A DNA stretch of 64,000 nt from Sphingobacterium corticibacter (GTDB taxonomy: Bacteria > Bacteroidota > Bacteroidia > Sphingobacteriales > Sphingobacteriaceae): positions 372,001 through 436,000 of the forward strand of contig NZ_QDKG01000003.1 in NCBI RefSeq assembly GCF_003076635.1, read 5' to 3'. The notes beneath the pieces are model-generated. The model did no database searches. It saw only the letters and a list, made by a program, of their open reading frames with translations, and was not told the origin of the DNA. The translations under genes were made by a program, and so were the position numbers. Within the stretch, counting starts at the first letter, position 1. Every line of letters begins with the position of its first letter. Shown here one piece after another: positions 55,271 through 63,764 of this stretch.

Positions 55271-56068
55271 TTAGCCTAAAAAAACGGTTCCAAAAGATTG
55301 CAATTTGTGGATGTCTGGTACCGAATCAAATAGGCCAAATACGGCCGAACCAGATCCTGACATGGAAGCATATATAGCACCCGAATCGTAGAGAGCAGAC
55401 TTTAAATTTTGTATTTCTGGATGGTGACGAAATAATCCGTCTTCAAAATCATTTTTAATATGATATTTCCATTCCTGCACCGGCAGTTGGATCGCTTCTC
55501 GTAGATCTACCTGCGCCGTACGAATGGATACATTTTGGTACGCTGCGGCGGTGGAGATATGGATCTGAGGCTTTACAAGGACGATATGATAGGCAGAAAG
55601 ATCGAGCGCTATCTCCTCAAAAGTAGTTCCGATCCCAGTAGCATACACAGGTTTATTGCGAATGAAAAATGGACAATCTGCGCCCAATTGACGCGCATAA
55701 GATTCTAATTGCTGATGCGTAAGATCTAATGTGTACTGCTCATTCAGCATCATTAAAACCCGGCTCGCGTCGGCTGAGCCGCCACCCAAACCCGCGCCAA
55801 CAGGAATGCCCTTCAACAGATGAATCTGCACGGGTGGTAAATTGTAATCTGCCGCAATTAAACGATATGCTTTGGTACATAGATTATCTTCGTCCACCGG
55901 AAAAGCATAGTTATAAACTTGCATAGATAGCGCTTCGGAAGGCAATATTTCGATCCCGTCATAAATTTTGATCGGATAGAAAATCGATTCCAACTCATGG
56001 TAGCCATCCGGTCTTTTGCTCGTGATATGCAAGCCGATGTTTATTTTTGCATTAGCAAACTGTAGCAT
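55271..56068 (-). CDS. ispE: 4-diphosphocytidyl-2-C-methyl-D-erythritol kinase
   Basis: A 265-residue GHMP kinase of the MEP isoprenoid pathway, phosphorylating CDP-methylerythritol with ATP. The N-terminal ANAKINIGLHI has K8, the phosphate loop is PVGAGLGGGSAD (89-100) and the catalytic aspartate D131 is in GADCPFF. It lies 24 bases after nuoD, so it belongs to a mixed operon pdxH-nuoC-nuoD-ispE. Length is slightly below the E. coli enzyme (283). Confidence 0.94.
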   Translation of the reverse strand: MLQFANAKINIGLHITSKRPDGYHELESIFYPIKIYDGIEILPSEALSMQVYNYAFPVDEDNLCTKAYRLIAADYNLPPVQIHLLKGIPVGAGLGGGSADASRVLMMLNEQYTLDLTHQQLESYARQLGADCPFFIRNKPVYATGIGTTFEEIALDLSAYHIVLVKPQIHISTAAAYQNVSIRTAQVDLREAIQLPVQEWKYHIKNDFEDGLFRHHPEIQNLKSALYDSGAIYASMSGSGSAVFGLFDSVPDIHKLQSFGTVFLG

Positions 56069-56092
56069 AATTACTGCTTAGATATTGAATAA

Positions 56093-57283
56093 TTAACGAT
56101 CTACTTCTCCCAGTACGATATCGATCGACCCCAAAATGGCGATCAAATCGGCAATCAGAACGTCCTTGCCTAAAGCAGGCAACACGGAAAGGTTATTGAA
56201 ACTTGGGCCACGAGCCTTCACTCGTCTTGGGATATCGCTGCGCTCTTGGGTTACGAAATAAAAACCAAGCTCCCCTTTCGGATTTTCGGCACGCACATAA
56301 TAATCTTGCGCTTTTAGATTGACTTTCTTCGGGACGAGCGCTCGCGGATCGAACTCTGGTGTCCGTTTGAAATCGGAGCTTAGTCGCGCAAGACATTGTT
56401 CTATAATACGGACGGATTCTCGCACCTCATCTACACGCACCTTGTACCGATCCCAGCAATCACCTTTTTGTCCCATTTTCCCTTCTCCTACCGGAATGTC
56501 AAATTCCAATTCAGGATACACCGAATAACCATCTACTCTGCGCAAATCCCACTTGATACCAGAACCGCGCAACATAGGGCCACTACAACCGTAATTGATC
56601 GCTACATCAGCAGGCAATACGCCAATATTAGCCGTTCTTGCAATGAAGATTTGATTATTGGTCAGGATTTCATCCAATTCATCCAATTTGGGTTTGAAAT
56701 AGTCGAGGAATTCGCGACAGCGCGCTTCAAAACCGACGGGCAAATCATAAAACAGACCACCGACCCAGATATAATTGTAGAGCATGCGCGAACCAGATGC
56801 CCATTCCAACATGGCCATAATATGTTCGCGATCACGAAAACACCACATAAATGGCGTAAATGCACCAATATCTATTCCATACGTACCGATTGCAATAAGA
56901 TGGGAAGCGATCCGATTCAGCTCGCAAACCAATACACGGATATATTCCACGCGTTTCGGTATGGATTGTTCCATGCCGAGCATACGCTCTACTCCCATCA
57001 CAAATGCATGGCTATTATTCATAGATGATAAATAATCCAATCGGTCTGTAAATGGAATACTTTTTCCAAAATTCATGGATTCGGCGTGCTTATCAAAGCA
57101 GCGGTGCAGATAACCAAGATGCGGTATAACTTCTTTGACAATCTCTCCATCCGTAATCAACTCCAAACGCAAAACTCCGTGCGTAGACGGGTGTTGTGGT
57201 CCCATATTGATCACCATTTCCTGCGATTGAATAGAGTTTATCTTTTCTTGATAACGTGCTAAAGCTTCGTTGTATCGACTCAT
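56093..57283 (-). CDS. nuoD: NADH-quinone oxidoreductase subunit D
   Basis: A 396-residue 49-kDa-type subunit of complex I. The conserved [11 protein letters not shown] is at 26-36, GYLHRCFDK follows, and the C-terminal [11 protein letters not shown] is intact. The start ATG at 57283 is two bases after the nuoC stop; an upstream extension in the same frame would overlap nuoC and lack family support. It lacks the paired CxxC motifs of [NiFe] hydrogenases, so it is complex I rather than a group 4 hydrogenase. No other nuo gene flanks it here. Confidence 0.93.
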   Translation of the reverse strand: MSRYNEALARYQEKINSIQSQEMVINMGPQHPSTHGVLRLELITDGEIVKEVIPHLGYLHRCFDKHAESMNFGKSIPFTDRLDYLSSMNNSHAFVMGVERMLGMEQSIPKRVEYIRVLVCELNRIASHLIAIGTYGIDIGAFTPFMWCFRDREHIMAMLEWASGSRMLYNYIWVGGLFYDLPVGFEARCREFLDYFKPKLDELDEILTNNQIFIARTANIGVLPADVAINYGCSGPMLRGSGIKWDLRRVDGYSVYPELEFDIPVGEGKMGQKGDCWDRYKVRVDEVRESVRIIEQCLARLSSDFKRTPEFDPRALVPKKVNLKAQDYYVRAENPKGELGFYFVTQERSDIPRRVKARGPSFNNLSVLPALGKDVLIADLIAILGSIDIVLGEVDR

Positions 57284-57285
57284 GG

Positions 57286-57789
57286 TTAATCTTTTACCGG
57301 TATACCGTGATAGATTTCTGGATCTTGATAATCTTTTCGAAGGGGAAATCCTTCCCAATCATCGGGCATCAGAATGCGACGCAGATCGGGATGATCGGTA
57401 AAAAAAATCCCCATTAGATCGTACGCTTCGCGCTCATGCCATTCTGCCGTGCGCCATACGGAGGATACCGACGGCAATTCTGGAAGCAGGTTCGTAGCAC
57501 GATCGTGCTCCAAGCGTACTTTCAATGTAATCTGCCTTTGATGCGGAATAGATGCTAATTGGTACACTACCTCAAAATACGATTCTGGAAAATAATCTAC
57601 GGCAGCAATATCAGACAAGAAATCAATATAGAACGCTGGATCATTGCGTAAAAACAAGCATACCGCCAATAAATGATCTGAATGAATGTATAAAGCAGGC
57701 TGTAGACCGGCTAATTGTACGTCTTGTACAGCGTCTGCATGGACTTGCTCCAATAATACAGTGCGTAAATGCGCTATTTGTTCGCTCAT
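57286..57789 (-). CDS. nuoC: NADH-quinone oxidoreductase subunit C
   Basis: A 167-residue 30-kDa-type subunit of complex I, taking the ATG at 57789; the frame extends to a TTG at 57822 inside pdxH. The signature [19 protein letters not shown] followed by [17 protein letters not shown] is unmistakable. It lies five bases after the pdxH stop and two bases before nuoD. NuoC binds near the quinone site arm of the complex. No nuoA or nuoB precedes it here. Confidence 0.93.
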   Translation of the reverse strand: MSEQIAHLRTVLLEQVHADAVQDVQLAGLQPALYIHSDHLLAVCLFLRNDPAFYIDFLSDIAAVDYFPESYFEVVYQLASIPHQRQITLKVRLEHDRATNLLPELPSVSSVWRTAEWHEREAYDLMGIFFTDHPDLRRILMPDDWEGFPLRKDYQDPEIYHGIPVKD

Positions 57790-57794
57790 CTTTA

Positions 57795-58448
57795 TTAAGG
57801 GGCTAAACGTTGCATCTTCCAAGCTTGATTTTCTGTCACATAAGCTATTCGATCATGCAGTCGGCTTGCTCTGCCCTGCCAGAATTCCATTTCTACTGGA
57901 CGAACCAAATAACCGCCCCAATGTGCAGGTCTTGGTATGGTTAAATCGCCAGCGTATTCCGCACCAATCTCAGCAACTCTCTCCTCTAAAAAAGAACGAT
58001 CTGGAATGACCTGACTTTGTGGTGATGCTGTAGCTCCGATCTGACTGCCACGCGGTCGAGATTGAAAATATTGATCAGATTCTGATTCTGGAAGTCGTTC
58101 GATATGACCAACAATACGTACTTGCCTTTGTAATTCTGGCCAAAAGAAAAGTAAGGATACAGCAGGGTACTGTGCTACCTGTTGCCCTTTGGCACTATGG
58201 TAATTGGTATAAAAACTGAATCCAGTAGATTTGATATCTTTTAAAAGTACCACGCGAGATTGGGGCATTTGCCGTTCATCAATCGTAGATAATACCATCG
58301 CTGTTGGCTCCATCACTTCCGCACGCAATGCCTCATCCAACCAAGCAGAAAACTGCTGAATAGGATCAGCGAGTGCATTTTCGTAATCGAATGATCCTTT
58401 GACATAATCCTCCCGAAGATCTGCTAATTCTTGTCGTATAATCGCCAT
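57795..58448 (-). CDS. pdxH: pyridoxamine 5'-phosphate oxidase
   Basis: A 217-residue FMN enzyme oxidising pyridoxine or pyridoxamine phosphate to pyridoxal phosphate. Conserved stretches: SRVVLLKDIKSTGFSFYTNY (FMN site), SLLFFWPELQRQVRIVG, SRPRGSQIGATASPQS and the C-terminal FWQGRASRLHDR. The ATG at 58448 is chosen over a start eight codons upstream; the family protein begins at MAIIRQELADLREDY. It heads the pdxH-nuoC-nuoD-ispE operon, with a promoter element at 58470-58477. Confidence 0.95.
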   Translation of the reverse strand: MAIIRQELADLREDYVKGSFDYENALADPIQQFSAWLDEALRAEVMEPTAMVLSTIDERQMPQSRVVLLKDIKSTGFSFYTNYHSAKGQQVAQYPAVSLLFFWPELQRQVRIVGHIERLPESESDQYFQSRPRGSQIGATASPQSQVIPDRSFLEERVAEIGAEYAGDLTIPRPAHWGGYLVRPVEMEFWQGRASRLHDRIAYVTENQAWKMQRLAP

Positions 58449-58469
58449 CAAAACATATGTTGATATGCA

Positions 58470-58477
58470 CAAACTTA
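58470..58477 (-). promoter_or_regulatory. -7 promoter element for pdxH
   Basis: TAAGTTTG on the minus strand, exact TAnnTTTG match, 21 bases before the ATG at 58448. No -33 element was clear. Confidence 0.45.
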
Positions 58478-58552
58478 ATCAAAAGCACCTTGTTTTACCC
58501 ATAAGGATGTTAAATTTATTGTCAAAAACTAGGGATTACTAGACACAATCGA

Positions 58553-58560
58553 TAAATTTG
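58553..58560 (+). promoter_or_regulatory. -7 promoter element for the YqgE gene
   Basis: TAAATTTG, exact TAnnTTTG match, 22 bases before the ATG at 58583. It is divergent from the pdxH element with about 75 bases between them. Confidence 0.45.
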
Positions 58561-58567
58561 GTCTGCG

Positions 58568-58575
58568 AAAGGAGG
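58568..58575 (+). promoter_or_regulatory. perfect Shine-Dalgarno sequence of the YqgE gene
   Basis: AAAGGAGG, seven bases before the ATG at 58583, a complete anti-16S match that is unusual for this phylum. It fixes the start. Confidence 0.7.
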
Positions 58576-58582
58576 ATCATGT

Positions 58583-59149
58583 ATGTTTAGCGAATACGAA
58601 CCAAAGCAAGGAAGCTTATTGGTGTCAGAGCCCTTCATGCTCGACCAGAACTTTGAACGTGCTGTCATTTTGTTGTGTGAGCACGATGCCAACGATGGTA
58701 CCGTCGGTTTGATTTTAAACCACCGATCGTTCATGGTCTTATCCGATATTGTCGATGGCGTAGAAAATCCTAACTTCCCCGTGTACTTAGGAGGTCCGGT
58801 GGAACAAAATACGCTCTATTTTGTTCATGAGGCGTATGATCGCTTACATAGCGGCACGCATGTAGTTGACAATTTGTATTGGGGTGGCGATTTTGAGCGA
58901 CTTATAACGCTCATTAATCGAGGAGAAATATCCACCGAAGAAGTGAAGTTATTTCTAGGCTACTCGGGCTGGAGTCCCGATCAATTAGAACGTGAAATAC
59001 AGCAAAACTGCTGGGCAGTACACAATTCATACAGTACAGATTTAGCCTTCATAATAGATGGTGAAGATCTGTGGAAACATACCTTGGTTAGTTTAGGTCC
59101 GAAATATGCACACGTTGCCAATTTCCCTAAAAGACCAGAATACAATTAA
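58583..59149 (+). CDS. YqgE/AlgH family protein
   Basis: A 188-residue cytoplasmic protein of the YqgE/AlgH (UPF0301) family, whose function is poorly defined. It starts with GSLLVSEPFMLDQNFERAVILL and has the conserved HDANDGTVGLILNHRS, VYLGGPVEQNTLYFVH and FLGYSGWSPDQLEREI segments. Start fixed by the strong ribosome binding site. It is divergent from pdxH. No catalytic motif is known. Confidence 0.92.
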   Translation: MFSEYEPKQGSLLVSEPFMLDQNFERAVILLCEHDANDGTVGLILNHRSFMVLSDIVDGVENPNFPVYLGGPVEQNTLYFVHEAYDRLHSGTHVVDNLYWGGDFERLITLINRGEISTEEVKLFLGYSGWSPDQLEREIQQNCWAVHNSYSTDLAFIIDGEDLWKHTLVSLGPKYAHVANFPKRPEYN

Positions 59150-59175
59150 TAGCATATACATCACTATATCATATT

Positions 59176-60429
59176 ATGAAAAACGTAAAATTTATGATTC
59201 CTACAGCCTTAGCTGTGGCCTTAATGACTTCTGCATCGTGCAGCGGTACCAATTCAACGGCAGAAAATCCCGACAATGGTAGTGATACAACTTCGTATCC
59301 ACCTGTTGAAAAAAATAAAGCGAATACGGACTACAAACCTGCATTTGAGGGACAAACTCGCATCGCGGGTGTGAAAACTAGCACCGCATTTGAAGGCAAA
59401 ATGATTACTGATGCCTTGACATCGCCTTGGGGAATCGTTGAATTGCCAGATGGCAGACTATTAGTCGCAGAAAAAGCGGGTAATATGCGTATTGTAGATG
59501 CAGCAACGGCTAAAGTTAGTGAGCCCATCACCGGCTTACCAAAAGTAGATGATAATGGACAAGGTGGTTTATTGGGCTTAACGCTAGATCCATCATTTGA
59601 ATCTAATAGAATGGTTTATTGGGTATTTTCTGAGCCTGCGGCGAATGGAAATCATACTGCCGTAGCAAAAGGTAAACTGGCTGCAGATGACAGCAAAATC
59701 GAAAATGCACAAGTCATCTACCGCGCGCTGCCAACTTATGATGGCAAATTGCACTACGGTGGCCGTATTGTGTTTGACAAAGATGGAAACTTATTTGTGA
59801 GCACCGGTGAGCGTTCTGATTTAGAAACTCGTCCGCAGTCACAAGATTTGAAATCTGCACTTGGAAAGATTCTTCGCATTACTACAGACGGTAAGGCAGT
59901 AGCCGGAAATCCTTTTGAAGGACAAGCAGATGCTTTGCCTGAAATCTATTCTTACGGACATCGTAATACACAAGGTTTGGCATTCCATCCTGAAACAGGC
60001 GAATTGTGGAATAGCGAATTTGGTCCACGCGGGGGTGACGAAATCAACTTGATCAAAGCAGGTAATAACTATGGCTGGCCAGTGATTACCTATGGATTGG
60101 AGTATAGTGGTGATCAGATCGGTACACCAGTCATTCAACAAAAAGAAGGCATGGAACAGCCTGTTTATTATTGGGATCCTGTATTGTCTCCAAGTGGCAT
60201 GACTTTCTACAAAGGAAGTAATGTACCTGAATGGAAAAACAACTTATTTATCAGTGGACTAAGTTCGACACACATTGCTCGTATCGTGATCAAAGACAAC
60301 AAAGTGGTTGGCGAAGAACGTTTGTTAGCTAGCGAAGGTCAACGCTTCCGCGATATCACCCAAGGTAAAGGTGGTGCGTTGTACACCGTGACAGATAGCG
60401 GTCGCTTATACAAAATAGACAAAAAATAA
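59176..60429 (+). CDS. PQQ-dependent sugar dehydrogenase family lipoprotein
   Basis: A 417-residue glucose/sorbosone dehydrogenase-type six-bladed propeller. Signal peptide with lipobox SASC, C22 lipidated, then a low-complexity spacer. Conserved stretches: SPWGIVELPDGRLLVAEKAG, HYGGRIVFDKDGNLFVSTGE and YSYGHRNTQGLAFHP followed by WNSEFGPRGGDEINL. The family oxidises aldose sugars in the periplasm with PQQ. PQQ biosynthesis genes are not visible in the window, so cofactor supply is unknown. It is followed by a terminator. Confidence 0.9.
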   Translation: MKNVKFMIPTALAVALMTSASCSGTNSTAENPDNGSDTTSYPPVEKNKANTDYKPAFEGQTRIAGVKTSTAFEGKMITDALTSPWGIVELPDGRLLVAEKAGNMRIVDAATAKVSEPITGLPKVDDNGQGGLLGLTLDPSFESNRMVYWVFSEPAANGNHTAVAKGKLAADDSKIENAQVIYRALPTYDGKLHYGGRIVFDKDGNLFVSTGERSDLETRPQSQDLKSALGKILRITTDGKAVAGNPFEGQADALPEIYSYGHRNTQGLAFHPETGELWNSEFGPRGGDEINLIKAGNNYGWPVITYGLEYSGDQIGTPVIQQKEGMEQPVYYWDPVLSPSGMTFYKGSNVPEWKNNLFISGLSSTHIARIVIKDNKVVGEERLLASEGQRFRDITQGKGGALYTVTDSGRLYKIDKK

Positions 60430-60467
60430 AATGTAAGTCGTGGTCGGTAAACCGGCGATGATCTTTC

Positions 60468-60514
60468 AAATCCCTGATAACGTTATCCTTGAGATCACAT
60501 TATCGGGGATTTTT
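60468..60514 (+). terminator. intrinsic terminator of the sugar dehydrogenase gene
   Basis: 13-base inverted repeat (60468-60480 and 60500-60512) with one wobble pair and a 19-base loop, ending in a TTTTT run (60510-60514). Confidence 0.8.
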
Positions 60515-60699
60515 GCTGGTATATGATAAGCCACCGAAATGATCATCTGATAAAACGTATTACTACGCGATTTTTGAAATTAATTAGGTTTTTTCAGGAA
60601 TGGGCTATCTCAATAGAGAATTAAACAATATTATTGTGAATATTTGATTCCGAAATCACGAATATTACATAATTTAGGTTCACTTTATTGATCATCAAA

Positions 60700-61077
60700 A
60701 TGCAAACAACAGTATTAATGGCTGGTGCCGTTTTCGGCTTTTTAGGAATCGTTTTCGGCGCGTTTGGCGCGCATGCATTGAAGAAAATACTTTCGGAAGA
60801 AAAAGTTACCTCTTTCGAAGTTGGTGTGCGCTATCAGATGTATAGCGCAATCACATTGCTCGTCATTGGTTTTGGTCTTGATTTTGATTTGCGCATCGCG
60901 CGGTTGGCTTTTTTCGGTATTTTTTACGGAACCATCGTCTTTTCTGGCAGCATCTACTTACTATCCTTTAAAGAATACTGGAAAGCCGAAGGATTGAAGT
61001 TTTTAGGCCCAATTACTCCTCTTGGCGGCTTGCTACTACTCTTTGGTTGGGCTTGTATCTTTCTAAGTATTATTTAG
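60700..61077 (+). CDS. DUF423 family membrane protein
   Basis: A 125-residue inner-membrane protein of the DUF423 (YgdD/TMEM256-like) family with four hydrophobic segments. Conserved N-terminal GFLGIVFGAFGAHALKK and RYQMYSAITLLVIG patterns, and a GPITPLGGLLLLFGW end. The ATG at 60700 is preferred over a TTG four codons upstream. Function unknown. It converges with mqnA, ending 16 bases from it. Confidence 0.88.
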   Translation: MQTTVLMAGAVFGFLGIVFGAFGAHALKKILSEEKVTSFEVGVRYQMYSAITLLVIGFGLDFDLRIARLAFFGIFYGTIVFSGSIYLLSFKEYWKAEGLKFLGPITPLGGLLLLFGWACIFLSII

Positions 61078-61093
61078 ATAATAACTCGACTAT

Positions 61094-61819
61094 CTATAAA
61101 GTTTGATATAGCTCCAAATATCGCGCTATTGCTTGGCGTTTCTCATCTGTCAGACGGAAGTCTAATTTATTCCTCAGGTAATCGTCGAAATCGAAATTAG
61201 GGAGTGTAGGCAAGTCAGCGATAACCTCATCCATTTTTGTCAACCCATAAGCTAATGCGTCATTAAACTCCGTTTCAAATGTAGCTGGTAATTCTTTGTT
61301 CGCAGCCCAAACGGCAAATGCAAATGGAAGACCTGTAAATTCTTTCCAGCAAGCACCTAGATCGTACGCATAGGCATGCTTGCTTTTTTGTCCAAAGGTA
61401 CGGTCACCAATCAGTACTTCTGCATCGGCTTCTCCGGCTAAGACTACATCCACATCTTTACGCCAAAAGTATTTGAATAAGATACGAGCTAGGCCATTTG
61501 AAGTTTTCGACTGCGGATCAAGGCGTAAAACCTTCACTTCTTCAATAGGAACTTTAGAAAAAATGAAAACTGAATCCACCTCACCATCACTACCAATACA
61601 GTAATCTCCTACGATATGATAGTTGGGAATATCAAGCAATGCTTGTATCGGAATAATACCCAGGTCAGCTTCATTTCGGATCACTTTCTCCGCACAAGCG
61701 CTAGGGTAATCCATCAACAATTCGGCATCACTACTGATAGTTGATGAGGTTTGCAATCCTTTAAGAAATGGTAAAGTATTGGTGTAGGTTGCAACTGCAA
61801 TCCGTATATTATCAAGCAT
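61094..61819 (-). CDS. mqnA: menaquinone biosynthesis protein, MqnA family (chorismate dehydratase)
   Basis: A 241-residue periplasmic-binding-protein-fold enzyme of the MqnA/MqnD family. Sequence and gene context point to MqnA, which dehydrates chorismate to 3-enolpyruvylbenzoate in the futalosine pathway. Its N-terminal IRIAVATYTNTLPFLKGL and the C-terminal DFDDYLRNKLDFRL are characteristic. It is the last gene of mqnE-phosphatase-mqnA and overlaps the phosphatase by eight bases. MqnD is possible in principle, but pairing with mqnE favours MqnA. Confidence 0.85.
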   Translation of the reverse strand: MLDNIRIAVATYTNTLPFLKGLQTSSTISSDAELLMDYPSACAEKVIRNEADLGIIPIQALLDIPNYHIVGDYCIGSDGEVDSVFIFSKVPIEEVKVLRLDPQSKTSNGLARILFKYFWRKDVDVVLAGEADAEVLIGDRTFGQKSKHAYAYDLGACWKEFTGLPFAFAVWAANKELPATFETEFNDALAYGLTKMDEVIADLPTLPNFDFDDYLRNKLDFRLTDEKRQAIARYLELYQTL

Positions 61820-62441
61820 CTAATTCTAAATCTTCTAAATGTTGGGTATTGTAGTGATCTACGATGCGGTACTTACCGTCTTCATATTCTACGATATACA
61901 GCGCCGTATTGGTATGCGGAAAATAATCCATCTGGCAAACTTCCATTTCCGTAAGATGGCAAAGCAAAATGCGTAACGCACGCCCGTGGAGACAAACAAG
62001 CACCAATTCTTCATCCTCTTGGGCAAGCATATGCTGCATGGCTTCCTGCTGTCTTATGACTAGTGCATTGGGTGATTCACCATTTTCAACAGCCACATCC
62101 AGCAAATTGTTCCGCCATTGATCGACCAAAGCTTTAAAACCAGCCATAATCGTTTCATCCTGCTCTCTACCTTCGTAGATTCCCCAGCTGATCTCGTCCA
62201 AACCTACTAGCTGCTCTGTAGGAATTCCTGCTGTTATAAAAGAGGCGACGGTCTCGTGTGTGCGGAGTAAGGTAGAGGTATATACTTTATCAAAAGGAAC
62301 ATGCTTATAAGCTTGAAAGAAAGCTTCTGCTTGCTTTCGGCCCATTTCATTTAGAGGCGAGTTTACGCCACGGCCTTGTACAATTCCGCGAAGGTTGAGG
62401 TCGGTCTGTCCGTGTCTAATGAAATAAAATGTCTTCTTCAA
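61812..62441 (-). CDS. histidine phosphatase family protein
   Basis: A 209-residue phosphoglycerate-mutase-like phosphatase. The RHG motif with the nucleophilic histidine (R9-H10-G11) starts eight residues in, and the EISWGIYEG and CLHGRALRI segments carry the second histidine and arginine. The frame starts with TTG at 62441; a stop lies three codons upstream and the RHG motif is too near the start for any later codon, so TTG is the real start. It sits six bases after mqnE and overlaps mqnA. Substrate unknown; a role in futalosine chemistry is not established. Confidence 0.88.
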   Translation of the reverse strand: MKKTFYFIRHGQTDLNLRGIVQGRGVNSPLNEMGRKQAEAFFQAYKHVPFDKVYTSTLLRTHETVASFITAGIPTEQLVGLDEISWGIYEGREQDETIMAGFKALVDQWRNNLLDVAVENGESPNALVIRQQEAMQHMLAQEDEELVLVCLHGRALRILLCHLTEMEVCQMDYFPHTNTALYIVEYEDGKYRIVDHYNTQHLEDLELDA

Positions 62442-62447
62442 TATCGC

Positions 62448-63641
62448 TTAATTTACTACCGGTAAGGCGTAATAGTTTTTCTTAGGTTCGTTGTCAAATG
62501 TTACGTCCTTGAAATCGGTGACTACGTTATACACGGTATCACGCTCCACAGGATGGCGACCAACGTTCCGAATTAGTTCTACTAACTCTTGTGTGGACAT
62601 CGCTGGAGTTTGTTCCTCCGCACCTGCCATGCTATAGATTTTGGTGGTATCGTCTAAGGTGCCATCAATATCATCTACGCCAAAACTCAATGACATCTGT
62701 GCCGTATCGCGAGATATCATGGCCCAATAGGCTTTGATGTGCGCAAAATTATCCATATAAATTCTGGCAATAGCGTAATTGCGCAAATCTTCGATTACAG
62801 AAACCTCTGGAACATGTTCCATCTGATTGTCCTTATTCCGAAATTTTAATGGAATAAACGTCTGAAATCCTTGGGTACGATCCTGCAACTGGCGCAACCG
62901 CTCCATATGATCCACACGATGCCAATATTGTTCGATATGACCGTACAACATCGTTGCGTTGGTGTGCATACCTAGCTTATGAGCTTGTTCGTGAATATCC
63001 AACCATTGATCGGCAGTACACTTATCATGCGCTATCTTTTCTCGAATTTCGGGATGAAAAATCTCCGCACCACCTCCAGGCATGGAATCCAGCCCAGCTT
63101 CTTTTAGATATTTCATGCCATCGTAATGCGACAGCTTTGCTTTTTTGAAGATATAGTAATATTCTACAGGGGTTAAAGCTTTAATATGCAAGTCAGGACG
63201 ATGTGCTTTGCAACGCTGGAAAAATTCTGCGTAAAACGCTAAGTTTTGCTTAGGAACTACACCGCCTGTAATATGTACTTCGGTCACCGGCTCGCTATCA
63301 TACTTCTTGACGACTTCAAGCATGCCATCCACATCCATCTCCCATCCTTCTTCGCGTTGCTTGATCATCCGTGAATACGAACAGAATTTGCAATCGTACA
63401 CGCATACGTTAGTAGGCTCTATGTGAAAGTTTCGATTGAAATAGGTGATATCGCCGTGTTTCGCTTCGCGAATATGATTGGCCAATACACCAAGGTACGA
63501 CAACTCTGCATGCTCGTACAAATACACGCCTTCTTCGAAGCTGATTCGCTCACTATCACGCACCTTCAGAGCGATCGCTTTGAGCTGCGGATCCAAACTT
63601 GGGTTATTGATCAAAAAATCTAGTTTCTGCTGTGCGTCCAT
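62448..63641 (-). CDS. mqnE: aminofutalosine synthase
   Basis: A 397-residue radical SAM enzyme joining 3-enolpyruvylbenzoate and S-adenosylmethionine to give aminofutalosine. The [4Fe-4S] cluster cysteines are C80, C84 and C87 in NVCVYDCKFCSY, followed by EVHITGGVVPKQ and a GLDSMPGGGAEIF patch shared by MqnE and MqnC. Length and the operon mate mqnA support MqnE rather than MqnC. It has its own promoter element at 63669-63676 and heads the operon. Confidence 0.93.
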   Translation of the reverse strand: MDAQQKLDFLINNPSLDPQLKAIALKVRDSERISFEEGVYLYEHAELSYLGVLANHIREAKHGDITYFNRNFHIEPTNVCVYDCKFCSYSRMIKQREEGWEMDVDGMLEVVKKYDSEPVTEVHITGGVVPKQNLAFYAEFFQRCKAHRPDLHIKALTPVEYYYIFKKAKLSHYDGMKYLKEAGLDSMPGGGAEIFHPEIREKIAHDKCTADQWLDIHEQAHKLGMHTNATMLYGHIEQYWHRVDHMERLRQLQDRTQGFQTFIPLKFRNKDNQMEHVPEVSVIEDLRNYAIARIYMDNFAHIKAYWAMISRDTAQMSLSFGVDDIDGTLDDTTKIYSMAGAEEQTPAMSTQELVELIRNVGRHPVERDTVYNVVTDFKDVTFDNEPKKNYYALPVVN

Positions 63642-63668
63642 ACCACTCTCCTAAATATCTAACAGATA

Positions 63669-63676
63669 CAAATGTA
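63669..63676 (-). promoter_or_regulatory. -7 promoter element for mqnE
   Basis: TACATTTG on the minus strand, exact TAnnTTTG match, 27 bases before the ATG at 63641. No clear -33 element. Confidence 0.45.
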
Positions 63677-63764
63677 TCAAAAAATCCCCTAAAAATAGTT
63701 GTGCCAACAGCATATTAGCTATCTAAGAATGCTATTCTAACAGCTTTAAGACAGTTCCTTTTCG

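Noticed and set aside
56396..57028. 210-residue plus-strand frame
   Set aside because: Antisense to nuoD, whose conserved motifs make it the real gene.
56093..57789. nuoC/nuoD pair as part of a membrane-bound [NiFe] hydrogenase
   Set aside because: The NuoD protein has no CxxC pairs at either end for NiFe binding; it carries the complex I signature motifs.
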